Positions 12,428-24,309 of a stretch of 64,000 nucleotides of DNA are shown here, piece after piece. The stretch covers positions 4,585,569 to 4,649,568 of the forward strand of contig SCFE01000004.1 of the NCBI GenBank assembly GCA_004352715.1, given 5' to 3'. This DNA comes from Hofstenia miamia. Its lineage: Eukaryota > Xenacoelomorpha > Acoela. How positions within the stretch are numbered: the first letter of the stretch is position 1; each line of letters opens with the position of its first letter. The translations under genes were made by a program, and so were the position numbers. A model generated the notes under the pieces. That model made no database searches. It worked only from the letters and a program-made list of their open reading frames with translations, and was not told the DNA's origin.

Positions 12428-14023
12428 TGTAGCATCATCCAACACAAATCTAAAATAAGCTGCAAACGTCGAGCAGAATGGAAACAAGATCGAAGAAATG
12501 ATGATTAGAAATATTGTAGTTAGATCAATTAGATTAATTTAGATTTATTTGTATTATGCAACCAAGAAATAACATGTGTCAAAAAAAAGAGATTAGTATC
12601 AGTCAATAATAATACTTTTTTTTAGCCGCCATCTTGGCAGACGAAAAGCTTAACTTTTAATTGACAGGTACTTTTCTGAGTTTACTATAAATAGATTAGA
12701 AACATTGTAAGAAGTTGATAAAGAATTTTATTCAGAATTCTTATTTTGTTCTATGATAATGGTTTGAATATTTAATATTATGTCAAGCTAATCAATTGGT
12801 TTTTAGTAGTGGTCTGGATCCATCACAGAGAATGATTCTAGGGTCCATGTGTCAGGCCATGAAAGTGCACTTAAGTTAGGTGTAGGGGTTTTCTCTCAAT
12901 GAGCCAATTAGTGATTCTTTACTGCATGTACAAGAATAACTAATTGTTAATAAAAGGTTGGATGACTGAAACCTAGGAAATATAGTAATGCTATTTTAGA
13001 TCCAAATTAATGACCCATAAATGACTGAAAAGTGACTGTACATGTATTAAATTTTAAATGTAAGCTACGAAGCTGTTCAAAACTAATATATTTAGAAATG
13101 CCAATATATTTTGGTATTGGCAACTTGTAATATCAAATGGGCAGCTAGTAACAAGTCAGGTTGCAAATAGATAGAACACATTTACAAAATAGAGTTTAAG
13201 TCAAATTGTGCCATGTCTTGAGAATACACTGAGATAGGATAGGGTACACATAAACTGTATCAATTGAGCTGAGATGTGGCACTCAACCAAATGGAGGAAG
13301 TGGTAAAACTGGATGTGGAGATCAGCTTCAGGCAGATGCCCANGCCATGAAAGTGCACTTAAGTTAGATGTAGGGGTTTTCTCTCAATGAGCCAATTAGT
13401 GATTCTTTACTGCATGTACAAGAATAATTAATTGTTAATAAAAGGTTGGATGACTAAAACCTAGGAAATATAGTAATGCTATTTTAGATCCAAATTAATG
13501 ACCCATAAATGACTGAAAAGTGACTGTACATGTATTAAATTTTAAATGTAAGCTACGAAGCTGTTTGAAACTAATATATTTAGAAATGCCAATATATTTT
13601 GGTAATGGCTACATGTAATATCAAATGAGCAGCTAGTAACAAGTCAGGTTGCAAATAGATAGAACACTTTTACAAAATAGAGTTTAAGTCAAATTGTGCC
13701 ATGTCTTGAGAATACACTGAGCTAGGATAGGGTACACATAAACTGTATCAATTGAGCTGAGATGTGGCACTCAACCAAATGGAGGAAGTGGTAAAACTGG
13801 ATGTGGAGATCAGCTTCAGGCAGATGCCCATCATCAATCATTGGATAGATTACCACATGGCTTCATCACCTACATAGTGAATTGTTAATTCTAGTTTACT
13901 TAAGTTAACAGAAGCAACAAGCCCAGCAGTATGCAACAAGTAAATATTTACCTGCAGAAACACACCTAATGTTATACAGTAGCAATAGATATACAGTGAC
14001 AATGCCTAGTAGAGGTGTTTACA
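12428..14023 (+). mobile_element. Solo LTR, family A, with assembly duplication
   Basis: A family A LTR in plus orientation, starting TGTAGCATCATCC and ending GGTGTTTACA. It is flanked by a perfect TSD CTAC at 12424-12427 and 14024-14027. The interval is 1596 bases because 12856-13342 is repeated almost exactly at 13344-13830 across a single N at 13343. Removing that, the LTR is about 1108 bp. Confidence 0.9.
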
Positions 14024-14027
14024 CTAC

Positions 14028-16750
14028 CAAAGAAAAATGCAAATTTGAGCTGAAGTAAAATCAATACAAATTTTAAAGGAATGCTTGACAATTGTGCTCA
14101 AAAGAATTTCATCTTGCATCCATTAACTATTGATAGCCATAAGAAACTAAGTATAATTAAGGAACAGCTTAGTGTAAAGAACACAGTTCTCAATATTTCA
14201 CTTCAAATGTGTACAAGAGATGAAAAAACTGCTTTTACATTTGGTATATATATATCAGTTGGCCAAGTAAATTTCATAAATTGAATGTTCAAGTTAACAC
14301 ATAACATTTCTTTAATATTTTAATGTATAATGGGAAGCTATCAAATAACTGCAAAACTTATTTATCAACTTCTAAATAGTTTTTTCAAACAATCTAAAAT
14401 ACCAAAGAAATTAAATATGCATTTTTTGTGTAGAAGAAGTACCTTATTGAAGCAATCCTGAACCTTTCTTGTGACTGAGAAGAATACCTTTAATCTTGCA
14501 TTACGTCACATTAAAGATTGTGCAAAAATTTGCTATGATGGTTAACTTGAGTTTACAAGTAAGCTCACAGTTTCCTCTGCTCACAAAGCTGACATGGATA
14601 CTGATCAACTAAATCTGCCATCACAACAAAGCACTTGTTCTAAAAACAGTGCTAGATAACAGTATACATTTAGCCAACCTGCTGCTTCAGGTTTAGTTTA
14701 CACCAATAAATATTTCTTCCAAAGATACTTGAAACTCTTAAACTAATGAAGTATTCCATTTAGAACTTGACTGATTTCAAACCAGTAGTGAATCCCAGAT
14801 CCAACTTCTTTGACAAGTGATGCATATTATAAGGAAAAATAGACCATGATTTGCATTTCTAGAGTTAGCTAAATGAAACTTCTTGTTTATAGGCACAATA
14901 TCCTATAGATTAACACAAAGATACTGTCAGAGCACACCAGACTAATTGACATGATGTTGAGACTGAGCTTCTAACAGTACAATTAGCAAGCAGTCTAGGA
15001 GAAAATTGTGATCTTGAAGTACAATTGAATTTGTCTTTAGTAAACTGTGTCAACAAAACTCAAGATTAATGTGCTGACCCCAGTGGAGTTATTTATTGCC
15101 CTAAATAGATGATAGAAGAACTCCACTATTTGCACAAATATTGAGTTTTCTCACTATGTCTTTGTAACCTGCTGTCATTATATAGACTTCTATTAGTATT
15201 GAACAGTGGAAAATAGTTCCTTCAGAAAATTAGTGTTTGTACTGTGGATCAGAACTAATGAGGACTAGATCTAGCTCATGACATTGCATAGTTTGCAACA
15301 GGAGAGTTGTCAAGTTTGCAAAATAATATTATGCAACTGCCAATAATACAAATACTTGAAAACATGTCCTCCATCATCACTAATCTATGACAAAACATAA
15401 GGAATACATCTATAGCATTGCCAGGGGCAGCACATAGATTCAGTGCTGGTTGTTTTCATTATCAAAGTTTAGTGTTTTTGTTTTAACTTTGAGTAGTCAT
15501 TAGTTTTGTATATTGGACCACTCTTGCTTGTAAAAAGCACTTCTAAAACAGCTTATTTGCTCACAATTTACACATGATTATGATTTACAAATTTATTATG
15601 ATGCATACTAATTTATCTTGTATAAATCAAAGTACAGCTATGAGCAATTGAAAAGATATTAAAGTAAAGCAATTTCAATATCAAGTATTCGAAGTGGCAA
15701 TGTAATTGTATACTTAGTTGCATCTACTTAACCATATTTTCATTATGTTTTAACATATGTCACTTTCTAGTGATTTAAAATTCTTAAATAGCTTCAATAT
15801 ATAGTGAAAATTTAATGCACAAAATGATATTGTATTTTTAGCATATCTTATGAGATTAGCAAAGCATGCCACTTCATTTAAGATCAAACAGATAAAAGGA
15901 ATCAAAGCAGTTTGATCCTATTGTTTTTACCTTTGATACAAATTGTACTTCACAATAATTTTATCACTGTGTTGATAAATTTCTTTAGGATGTGTAGTGT
16001 GGATTTCAATAGTGCTAAGATTACTTTTTGTTGATGATTCTCACCAAATGCTAGTTTAACTGAATTTTGAGATAATAAGAAATTATATGAATGAACAGAA
16101 TTTTTTGTGATAGCTGAATTTACAAAATAATTCTTTCAGGAAATGCAAAAAATAAACTTAGTGCAATCAAAATTTTCTATAAACTTGATTTTATAAGTCA
16201 TTTTAGTGCCAATGAATGCTAAAACACAGTTGTGACTAGCTTTGAAGAATTCCAGTGTTACAATATTGCTCACTTTGAAAGCTTTCTTTTGATGCATACA
16301 GGTGATTTTCATGTTACCACAAGGCAATACTTGTTGATATTTAAATATACAATGCAAAGAAATTATCCTTGAAATCAGCAGAAACACTCTTAATTTTGCT
16401 CAAAAATGTACAAATATATATTTTTTAAAAGGGCTCTTCATTTTGCAAAATTATTTAAATTTTTTAAATCTCTTGAACATAAAAGGGATAATAAATTCAA
16501 CAAACATATATATAATTAATTGAAAATAAATAGCAATACTGTAGTTTCATATAATCAAATAAAAGTGATATTATCAACTTAAAATTAGGTGTAACCCAAG
16601 AATGAGAAGATTTCACATGCTTGATATTGCAATGATAAAAGAAATTACTAAAGCATGAACATTTTGTAATGAATGTTTTATTCCACTATGTAAAACCTTT
16701 CTTTCTTGAATTGTTTAAAATTTTGTGTAGCATATTTTTCAATTACTTAC
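14028..16750 (-). other. Intron of Ig-type gene, left part
   Basis: Intron between the second Ig exon and the LTR cluster. It is AT-rich, with short open stretches such as 14081-14284 on plus that match nothing I know. No gene can be supported. Confidence 0.5.
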
Positions 16751-17005
16751 ATTTAATGATAACTTTCATTTCTTTTGTCAGTGATGACTCACCAACATGC
16801 ACAGTGCATGTTAAATTTTTACTGCTTTTATCATTTGCAAAATGAGTTGCTACCACTTTGTGATTGCTAATTGTATCATCTCCATCAATTGAAAGTTTTT
16901 GAAATGCACAGTGTTCCTTTAAAGAGCAGGCTACACTATATGTTTCATTGAATATGACATTTTGAGTATTTTTGAATATTATATCATCTGTTTCACATGG
17001 AGGAT
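16751..17005 (-). CDS. Ig-like domain exon B of membrane protein gene
   Basis: A 255-nt exon on the minus strand with acceptor TTTTTAG and donor GTAAGTAATTG, phase 1 at both ends, the usual structure for a shuffled Ig domain. It encodes about 85 residues: a linker (Y)PPCETDD, the B-strand cysteine in YSVACSL, a further cysteine in KEHCAF, the F-strand cysteine in NLTCTVHV, and an ending MKVIIK. Sequons NETY and NLTC are present. It is a paralogue of the exon at 19753-20007, with the same length and boundaries. With the transmembrane exon at 9005 it forms part of a multi-Ig cell-surface protein. Confidence 0.8.
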
Positions 17006-19752
17006 CTAAAAATTACTTAATAATACTCCCTGGCAAAATTGAAGTTTAAAATATTTAATTGAATAAAACATTTTCTGGTTAGATAAATTTTTTGCACTAA
17101 TTACAAAAATGATACTCATTTGCCTCATAAATGTCTAGATTGTGAGGAATTTTATATTTTTAAAAATCAAGGTTTTTTTACCTTTTCTAATGTGATTTTC
17201 TGTGTTTGTCAAATGAGAATTAGATAGCTGGGTAAGTTATTCATAAAATCAAGCTGCAATTTTACTTGATACTTTACCACCAATTTGCACACAAAAATAG
17301 ACAATTTAATAATAAAAATCAACAGAGGAGAAAAATATAGACTAGATTTTTTGAACAAACAACTTCTATAAATGAAATATGAAAAAATGCATTGCAAACT
17401 AATGGCACCAGATTTAAAATTTTCAAGATATAACAAAAATTACCAATCATTCCTTTATCTGCTCTACCACTTTATCTGCTTTTAATAAAAGAGATGACCT
17501 GATGGAAAAGTTCTCCATGTTGATCACAAACTTTCCCAAGATTGTCTGGAAAAAAATATGACTGTCAGAAAATGAATTTTCAGCAACATATTAACTCCAA
17601 CAACTTGAAAAGCAGACAAAATTTCTGTGATGTCATTCTGAAAGTTGTTTAATTGATGGCATTTAAGAAAATTTTCTCACAACTCACTCTGATTAAGAAC
17701 AGATATAAACCTCTCATTCTTCTCTAGCTTGACAATATCAGGCCCAATGAGTATTCCTTTACTTATTTTTTCACTTGACACTCATGCAATATGTCTTTAG
17801 CTTATTATTGTGGCATAAATACATTATTTCAATAATTTCATTATAATTAAAGACAATTGCTAATTTCTACATTTGTATTATGAAATTATTACAATTGACA
17901 TTTGGAAGTTATGAAAAAGTGCTATATAACTTTAAAATTTCTAATAATCATGTGGTAAAATTCACCATTGCAGACAACTGAATATTATACTGGTCAACTA
18001 ATAACATACATTTACAATTGTATGCAATTATGTTTTTTTTTATACCAGCTTTTATATGTATATGTTTGTATTAATCTTCTATTTTGTTTCTTAATTTTTT
18101 CCAGAAAACTTGTTACTGTTTTCTTTTGAATTTGTTTTTACTAAATTATGATTTTCTAAAAGTCTTCTGCACAGTTTAAGGCACTTAGAATGGTACAGCA
18201 TATCTAGCATTTCTTTTAACTTAGGACTAGGTATGTGGTTATGGGTTTTTATAGTAATTCATATAATTTGTTATTAAAATTTTTATTATTGCTACCACCT
18301 AAATTGCATGAGATGAGAAACACATTGAGTTTAGGTTTATTGCTTAGAATTTAGGTTTTACTCACTGCTCCAAAGATTATTAGAGTTTCTCTTTTCAGTT
18401 TCTTTATTAGTGCTCTAGCCTTATATGACTCTTTAACCAGGTTATCTACTCTGGGTCAGCTGATTGTAGCCACTCATCTCTCTCATGATTGCCTGTTTAC
18501 TCTTTACCTTTATTAGGAAGGGTTATTTAAAATAAGGATTTAATAAGTAAATTGCAGCTTCAGTAAGTCCATTCCACAAAATTAATCCCTCAAACAATAG
18601 GGACTTACAACTGCTTGCTGATTTAATACTGATGACACATTATTGTCTTTCATAACTTTGATGAAGTTTTTCACAATTTCTTGTAAAGTTTGCAGAGGTG
18701 GAAGCAATATACATTCTTTTGGACCAATGGCACTTGCTTAATATTATTTTCATGAAAGACAAATGTGTTCCTTAATGGCCAATCTGATCAAACATAGTGC
18801 TGGGATCAAAACTGGCTATCCCATAGACACAAAAGCCCCCATGTTTGACATTGGCAAGTTGGAGTCCAGTCAATATGGCAAAAACTTTTAAATCTCTTCC
18901 AACAATTCTATTAATGTTTCTTATAGTAAATTAGTTGCAACATAGATTTGATCCTCTCATAGTTTCTTTGCTATTTCTAGAATAGACCACTGGAACTGCA
19001 GGAAACTGATTGGATGAATAAAGAAACACTCCTTTTATGCCAGACTTTCAGCCATCAAGAAATAGCCACCCATTGGTCATTATATCTGAGTTTATTCTAA
19101 GTTCCTGAAAATGCCATTGATATCAGAGCAATAAACCATTTCCACATTTAATTGAAAGAAAAGTGTGGAAAATATTCTTCTTCACAATGCCTGTACACTG
19201 TAATTCAGGTATGTGGCCTTTGAACCCCATAAATTTTAAGCATCCTGGACATGATATATAAATAATCAAATGAAAGATGCTGATTCCTAATGAGAGCATC
19301 AAGCTGTGACTGATCAAATTGTGTAGATTTATTTGAAGATCCTGGCTATTCTGCATTACTTCCTGATCTAGAAGCACAATCTAACATTTAATCACTCTCA
19401 ATTTCCAGAGAAATTTAGTATTTTATCCTCTAAAATATATTTCTAGTATTTGGATTAAGATATTGAACTAGACATTTTTGTAATATCTTTGATAATATAG
19501 GTCATATTAAAAATTACCAAACACAGTATTAAATATAATTTTTGGGCCTACAATAGGTATACAGCAATTTCATATAATCAGGTGAGATACAATTTATTAC
19601 CTTAAAAACAGGTGAATCCAAGAAAAATTCATATGCTTGATATTGCAATGATAAAATATTTACTAAAACATAAGCATTTGTAGCTAAGGTTCTGCTACAC
19701 AGCATATAATAATTTTTCTTTAATTGTTTACAATAATTTGTCATTTACTTAC
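17006..19752 (-). other. Intron of Ig-type gene with coding fossil
   Basis: Intron between the two Ig exons. Roughly 18605-19400 on the minus strand holds shreds of an unidentified protein in several frames, described separately. The rest is AT-rich without recognisable features. Confidence 0.5.
18605..19400 (-). pseudogene. Unidentified decayed coding sequence
   Basis: On the minus strand there are protein-like stretches in shifting frames: STQFDQSQLDALIRNQHLSF and YLYIMSRMLKIYGVQRP near 19220-19340, LTGLQLANVKHGGFCVYGIA near 18815-18870, and PKECILLPPLQTLQEIVKNF near 18665-18720. The last ends at a good donor, GTAAGT, near 18610. Stops and frame changes between the stretches show it is broken. 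I do not recognise the family. It could be a transposase or a captured host gene. It lies inside an intron of the Ig-type gene, in the same orientation. Confidence 0.4.
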
Positions 19753-20007
19753 ATTTAATGATCACTTTCATTTCCTTTGACAATGATGATTCATTAAGAT
19801 GTACAGTGCAAAGAAACTTCCTACTGCCTTTATCATTTGCAAAATGAGTTGATACAACCTTGCGATTGAAAAATGCTTGATCTCCATCAATTAAAAGTTT
19901 CTTAAATCTGCAGTGTTCCTTTAAAGAGCAGGCTACACTATATGTTTGATTGAAAGTGACATTATGAGTATCTGGGAATATTATATCATTTATTTGGCAT
20001 GGAGGAT
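19753..20007 (-). CDS. Ig-like domain exon A of membrane protein gene
   Basis: A 255-nt exon on the minus strand with acceptor ATGTTTAG and donor GTAAGTAAATG, phase 1-1. It encodes (Y)PPCQINDI, the B-strand cysteine in YSVACSL, KEHCRF, and the F-strand cysteine in FLCTVHL, ending MKVIIK. It is strongly similar to exon B at 16751-17005, including the two extra cysteines, which probably pair within the domain. The preceding exon should be beyond 20007, but the retroelement nest begins at 20969 and none is visible. The gene is transcribed leftward: exon A, exon B, transmembrane exon. Confidence 0.8.
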
Positions 20008-20968
20008 CTAAACATTTTCAATTAACTAGCATATAAAAATATAAACATACATTGCAAAAATATGTAACCAGAAAATCAAATGAATGCATTGTTGGACATT
20101 TTTGTATAGTAACTTTCAATGAAGTTGCATTTGAGTAATCATAATTTAATTTAATTGTTCAGAAAAACTACTTTTGCAAATATTGAACAAAAAGAAACAG
20201 CATAAATGGTGCTGAAAAATGCTTGAATTACAAAAAAATCCCCAAGTGATCATATACAATATAATAATTCACTTTGAATTTTTGAAGAAGCAGAAAATAG
20301 TACTTAGACATTTCTTCATGCTATTATTTTAGTTTGAATATCACTAAAATTTTATAAGGAATATAACTGATTTGCCTGATCCAGAATATAAATAATCAGT
20401 AATTTTGCATGTTTCACAATCTACTTCTGGAAGATAATTAATCAAACTAATGAAGAATGTTCAATTACTTTTGTAACAATTCTGGAAGACAGAAAACTCT
20501 CTAAGAATCTAGAAATGCATTAGTGAGTAAATCATAGAGAAGAATCTTAGGTTTACTTCTAAGAAATTTAAGTAGACTGGGCATACCATTATGGCATTAT
20601 CAGTGAAAGATTAATGAAACAAAAAATAGGAAAAATTTTATTGATTTATATTCTAAGATTTATGTCATATTTATGCAATTAACAATTTGTAAAAATAGAA
20701 ATTTATTTAACAAAATTAGTATCTGTTTCCTAAATGCAATTTGGCAATTTGTAAAAGATTAACTTGCTAAGCAAATAAATAGTTACATTGTAGCATAAAT
20801 AAGAAGAGATAGTTGTTAACACTATCTGATTATTAGAAACAGGTTGATATTCATTTGTTTCTATGTTTGCATTGTAAATATTGTGTGCAAGGGGATATTT
20901 AATTATAAATTATATTACTTTGGAATTATTCTTCATCATATTGGTTTGATAACTAATGTAAATTGAAA
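20008..20968. other. No recognisable gene
   Basis: AT-rich sequence between the first visible Ig exon and the retroelement nest. No coding or repeat signal can be supported. Confidence 0.5.
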
Positions 20969-21253
20969 TGTAGCATAATCCAAAGCATAATGCTGCTAAT
21001 GAAGAAATAAGATCAGATGATTAGATAAAACTAAGATTGAATTATGATTGCTAATTAAAAAATAATTTAAGTTTAATTATCAGATTATCTTTATAAATGA
21101 AATTAAGTTTTAAGATAGCAAATTAGTACTTGTCATTGAATTTGACAAACAAAGGGGGCGAATTTGCTTCCATTATTTTTAGCCATTTTTGGCAGATGAA
21201 TTAAATTTGAATTTCAAATGACAGGTACTTTTTGGAAGTTAACCATAAATATG
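20969..21253 (+). mobile_element. 5' LTR of copy IV, first part
   Basis: This starts TGTAGCATAATCC, the family A 5' terminus, and runs through the box that reads GACAGGTACTTTTTGGAAG to ATAAATATG. It is clearly diverged from the LTR of copy II. It stops at exactly the point in the LTR where the block at 28286 begins, so the two are halves of one LTR of about 1173 bp, split by copy II. Confidence 0.75.
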
Positions 21254-21660
21254 CAAGAACACACAGAATGGAGGAGGGAGTCGATGCTTATATAGATGAC
21301 ATCATATTCACAAGTGATACAGTCCAAGAACACCTGGAAAAACTAGAGAGGACGTTAATGATTTTAGAAAACGCAGGACTTTGCATTAATGGAAATAAGT
21401 GCAACATCCTGAATGAGAAGATAGTGTTCCTTGGAAGAACGATAGAGAAAGGCAGGATATGCATGAAGGACAATGCCAGAGAGATGATCTGAAAGATAGA
21501 AAAACCAAACAACAAAAAAGATATACAGAGAAATATGGGATTCTTCAATTATTATGGAACTTTTATTCCAAACATAGCTTGCAAGATGGCAAAGATGACC
21601 TGATTAATGAGGAAGTCAGTACCATTCGTATGGACTTGGGAAGAGCAGGAGGAGTTGGAT
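21254..21660 (+). pseudogene. Ty3/gypsy reverse transcriptase, C-terminal part (copy II)
   Basis: The reading frame opens just before THRMEEGVDAYIDDIIFTSD, which carries the YxDD polymerase active site (YIDD, about 21286-21298). Palm and thumb continue as ERTLMILENAGLCINGNKCN. The frame breaks at 21490 with TGA and shifts again near 21600. The N-terminal half of the enzyme, protease and gag are absent: the sequence joins straight onto the truncated LTR of copy IV. The closest relative is the minus-strand segment at 40353-40697. Confidence 0.85.
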
Positions 21661-22340
21661 AACATCAAAGAAGAACTCGCAAAATTACCCTCCCTCAACA
21701 CACCAGATTACAATGAAAAATTCATACTAGATTGCAACATGAGCAAGGTAGCAATTAGAGCAACATTGGGACAAACAGGAAACAGAAAAGAAGTACCCAT
21801 TCAGTTCTGCAGCCTCAAGCTAAGGGCAAGTAAAGAGAACTACGGCTCCACTAAGGTGGAAATGCTTGCATTGATTGAGAGTATTAAGAAATTTCGACAC
21901 TTTCTTATTGGAAGAGAATTTAGAGTGCAAGCAGAAAATAGTGGACTGTCCTGGCTGAAGAAGTTCTCAGACAACAAGTTGGGAATAGTTTCTTGGTGGA
22001 TTGAATACCTAAACAAATTCACATTTACTATCAAACATAGAAAAGGCACATTACATAATAATGTGGACTTCTGGACATCACCTCCAGAATATAAGATGTG
22101 GACTTCTGGACATCACCTCCAGAATATAAGAGAGCGCAGTGAAAATAGATGGAGAGAAGAAGCAATTTCAGTTCCTGATATACACTGAATATGAAGGACT
22201 ACCAGAAATAAACGTGGACAAAAAAGGCCAAGCAGTACTACTGATACTGATAAGAGAAGAAATAACTGAACAAGAGATAGTGGACAAACAAAAAGATGAT
22301 ATAATCCTAGGTGAGATCATAAAGAAAATCAAGGAACCTT
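21661..22340 (+). pseudogene. Ty3/gypsy RNase H and tether (copy II)
   Basis: RNase H domain with the signature VPIQFCSLKLRASKENYGS followed by TKVEMLALIESIKKFRHFLI. The first catalytic aspartate is lost: LDCNMSKVA here against LDCDASKVAFGATL in the minus-strand twin at 39412-40020. The later TDNSG is AENSG in both. A perfect 35-bp tandem duplication (22061-22095 and 22096-22130) throws the frame within WTSPPEY. After it the tether GLPEINVDKKGQAVLL continues in another frame to a TGA at about 22340. It cannot produce active enzyme. Confidence 0.85.
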
Positions 22341-23537
22341 GAACCACACTATCTAAAATAACAGCACGATACTATGAATGATACAAATATAAGATCAACA
22401 GGAACGGACTACTATACGTCGAAGCTGTTAATAACCACATCATGATACCCAACTACTTCAAGAGAAAGTTAATATGGAAAATACACAAGAAAGGTCACTT
22501 AGGAATAACACAGATGGAGAAAACATTTGACGCACAAATCATAACAACAGCCATCAGGAAAGTTGTGGAAGATATCATTAACAAGTGCACTACATGCCTC
22601 CTCAACAACTGACAGCACTTCCTGACATAACAAGCACTGCTAGAAAAAATCATCAGGACTCAACCTAACGAAATAGTCCACATAGATCTTGAGATGTTAT
22701 CAAAGGACACAGAAGGCTATCAGTATTTACTAGTAATGATAGACAATTTTACCAAATATGCAAGGATGGTCCTGATGTGAAACACCACAGTGGAGACCAC
22801 AGCTTAGATAGTCTTAAAAGAATGGATACTGAGACTAGGACCAATGGAAACGATCATAACAGACAAGGGGCCTCAATTTGAAAGTGGACTTTTCCAAGAA
22901 ATGGCAAAGCTCCTAGAAATTGCAAGTGAACAAACAACCGCATACCATCCACAGGCTAATGGAGCAGTAGAAAAACTCAATCAAACACTAATTAAGCTAA
23001 TCAGAGTAGCAACAACATGAATAGGAGGAAGCAGATGGAGAGAGGTCATTGAAATGATCAAATACTACTATAACACCTTGGTACATGCAATGACTGGAGT
23101 ATCACCATTTAAGGCGATGTTCAGAAGAGAGGCAGCAACCCCACTTTCAATGCAGTACACCAACTACAGCGAAAAATTGGACAACGCATATGTACAACAA
23201 CTAAAAAACCAGATCACAGGGATTCACAAAACAACGTGTCACAATATAAAAAAGTCAGCAGTGAGACAGCAACGCAATTATAATAAAAAAATCTATGGTC
23301 ATGCACACAAAGTAGGAGACAAAGTATACATGTTCACACTGATTAAACTCACAGACACAAACCAAGTCCGGAAGTTGAAAACACAAACACTACTGAAAAA
23401 TGAATATATGCTAGACAATAATATATTATTACATTTTCAAAATTGGAAGAGAGCAACAGCAGACATCGAAGAGACGAAAATAGATGACAACGCCGAATTC
23501 AAAATATGCAGAATTAGTGGCAATGAGACTATATAAG
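22341..23537 (+). pseudogene. Ty3/gypsy integrase (copy II)
   Basis: Integrase with a few stops. The N-terminal HHCC zinc domain shows IHKKGHLGI and NKCTTCLLNN (about 22475-22610). The catalytic DDE triad can be placed at VHIDLEML (about 22680), IITDKGPQFES (about 22855) and GAVEKLNQ (about 22963). Helical segments YYNTLVHAMTGVSPFKAMF follow. The C-terminal GPY/F module is missing: the frame runs KLKTQ straight to TLLKNEYML, whereas the copy at 36384 keeps WSGPFIISQ between. Stops at about 22371, 22613, 22778, 22805 and 23020 make it inactive. It would have joined the element's cDNA to host DNA. Confidence 0.9.
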
Positions 23538-24309
23538 ATATGTATGATTTAGAGAGTTTACATGAAGAAGAATTCAACAATGAGTACACAGCAGATATCA
23601 GAGATGATGATTTGAGCTGAAGAGTGCTGCCCCAGAGGACAGCAAGAAATAAACCTATATATGACCCTGAAACATGGGATATAAATTTACTAACTGCATT
23701 TAGGAAATTAGAGGAAAATGATGCACCCCCAATGATCAAGAGAGTGCGCAGAACCCAACAACCAGAGCAGCTTTCAACAACAAAAATGAGAAGGAGAGTG
23801 TGAAGAAGTTCTCAAACCAGATGTTGAATCAAGGGCAAAAGGGACAAGAATGAAGAACCAATGAACAGATGACATAGAGTGAGATGGCGTCCTAGTAGTC
23901 CTCAAGGCCTATTCAAGGGCAGAGAGACCAACAGACAAAAAGCCTCTCCCACCAGGGATCTGCACCGCCAATTCAAAGGCAGACTGAAAACTGGTGTGCA
24001 GCACAACTTTCCCTCCCAAAATCCACAATGCCGATTCAAGCACAGTGAGACATGAGGAGCTCCAGGGGAAGGTGTAAGTGGTGAAAGAACATTGGATATA
24101 TGAAAGGGATTCAAGGCTGACGTCATCTCATCCAGAACCACAGCTAGTCAAGTGCCAATAGGAGTAACTGTGAGCCAATTCAAGGGCAAAGCAGTAGAAA
24201 ATATTAGCACAGATTCACAGCCCTTGGACTGTGAACCGAGCACCAGCAAGCAACTACTAAGGATGACTCAGCTACATGCCTCCTCAGAAACAACTTCAGA
24301 AAGAACTAT
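23538..24309 (+). pseudogene. Linker between integrase and ORF3 (copy II)
   Basis: The integrase tail continues after a TAA as acidic sequence (LESLHEEEFNNEY) and a basic end (IKRVRRTQQPEQLSTTKMRR, about 23738-23795). From about 23820 to 24180 follows low-complexity sequence with a recurring ATTCAAGGGCA-like motif at about 23827, 23910, 23969, 24031, 24108 and 24176. In one frame this reads PIQGQ, PIQRQ and PIQAQ at about 20-residue spacing. It corresponds in position to the Ser/Thr-rich linker before ORF3 in the intact copy. Confidence 0.6.
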
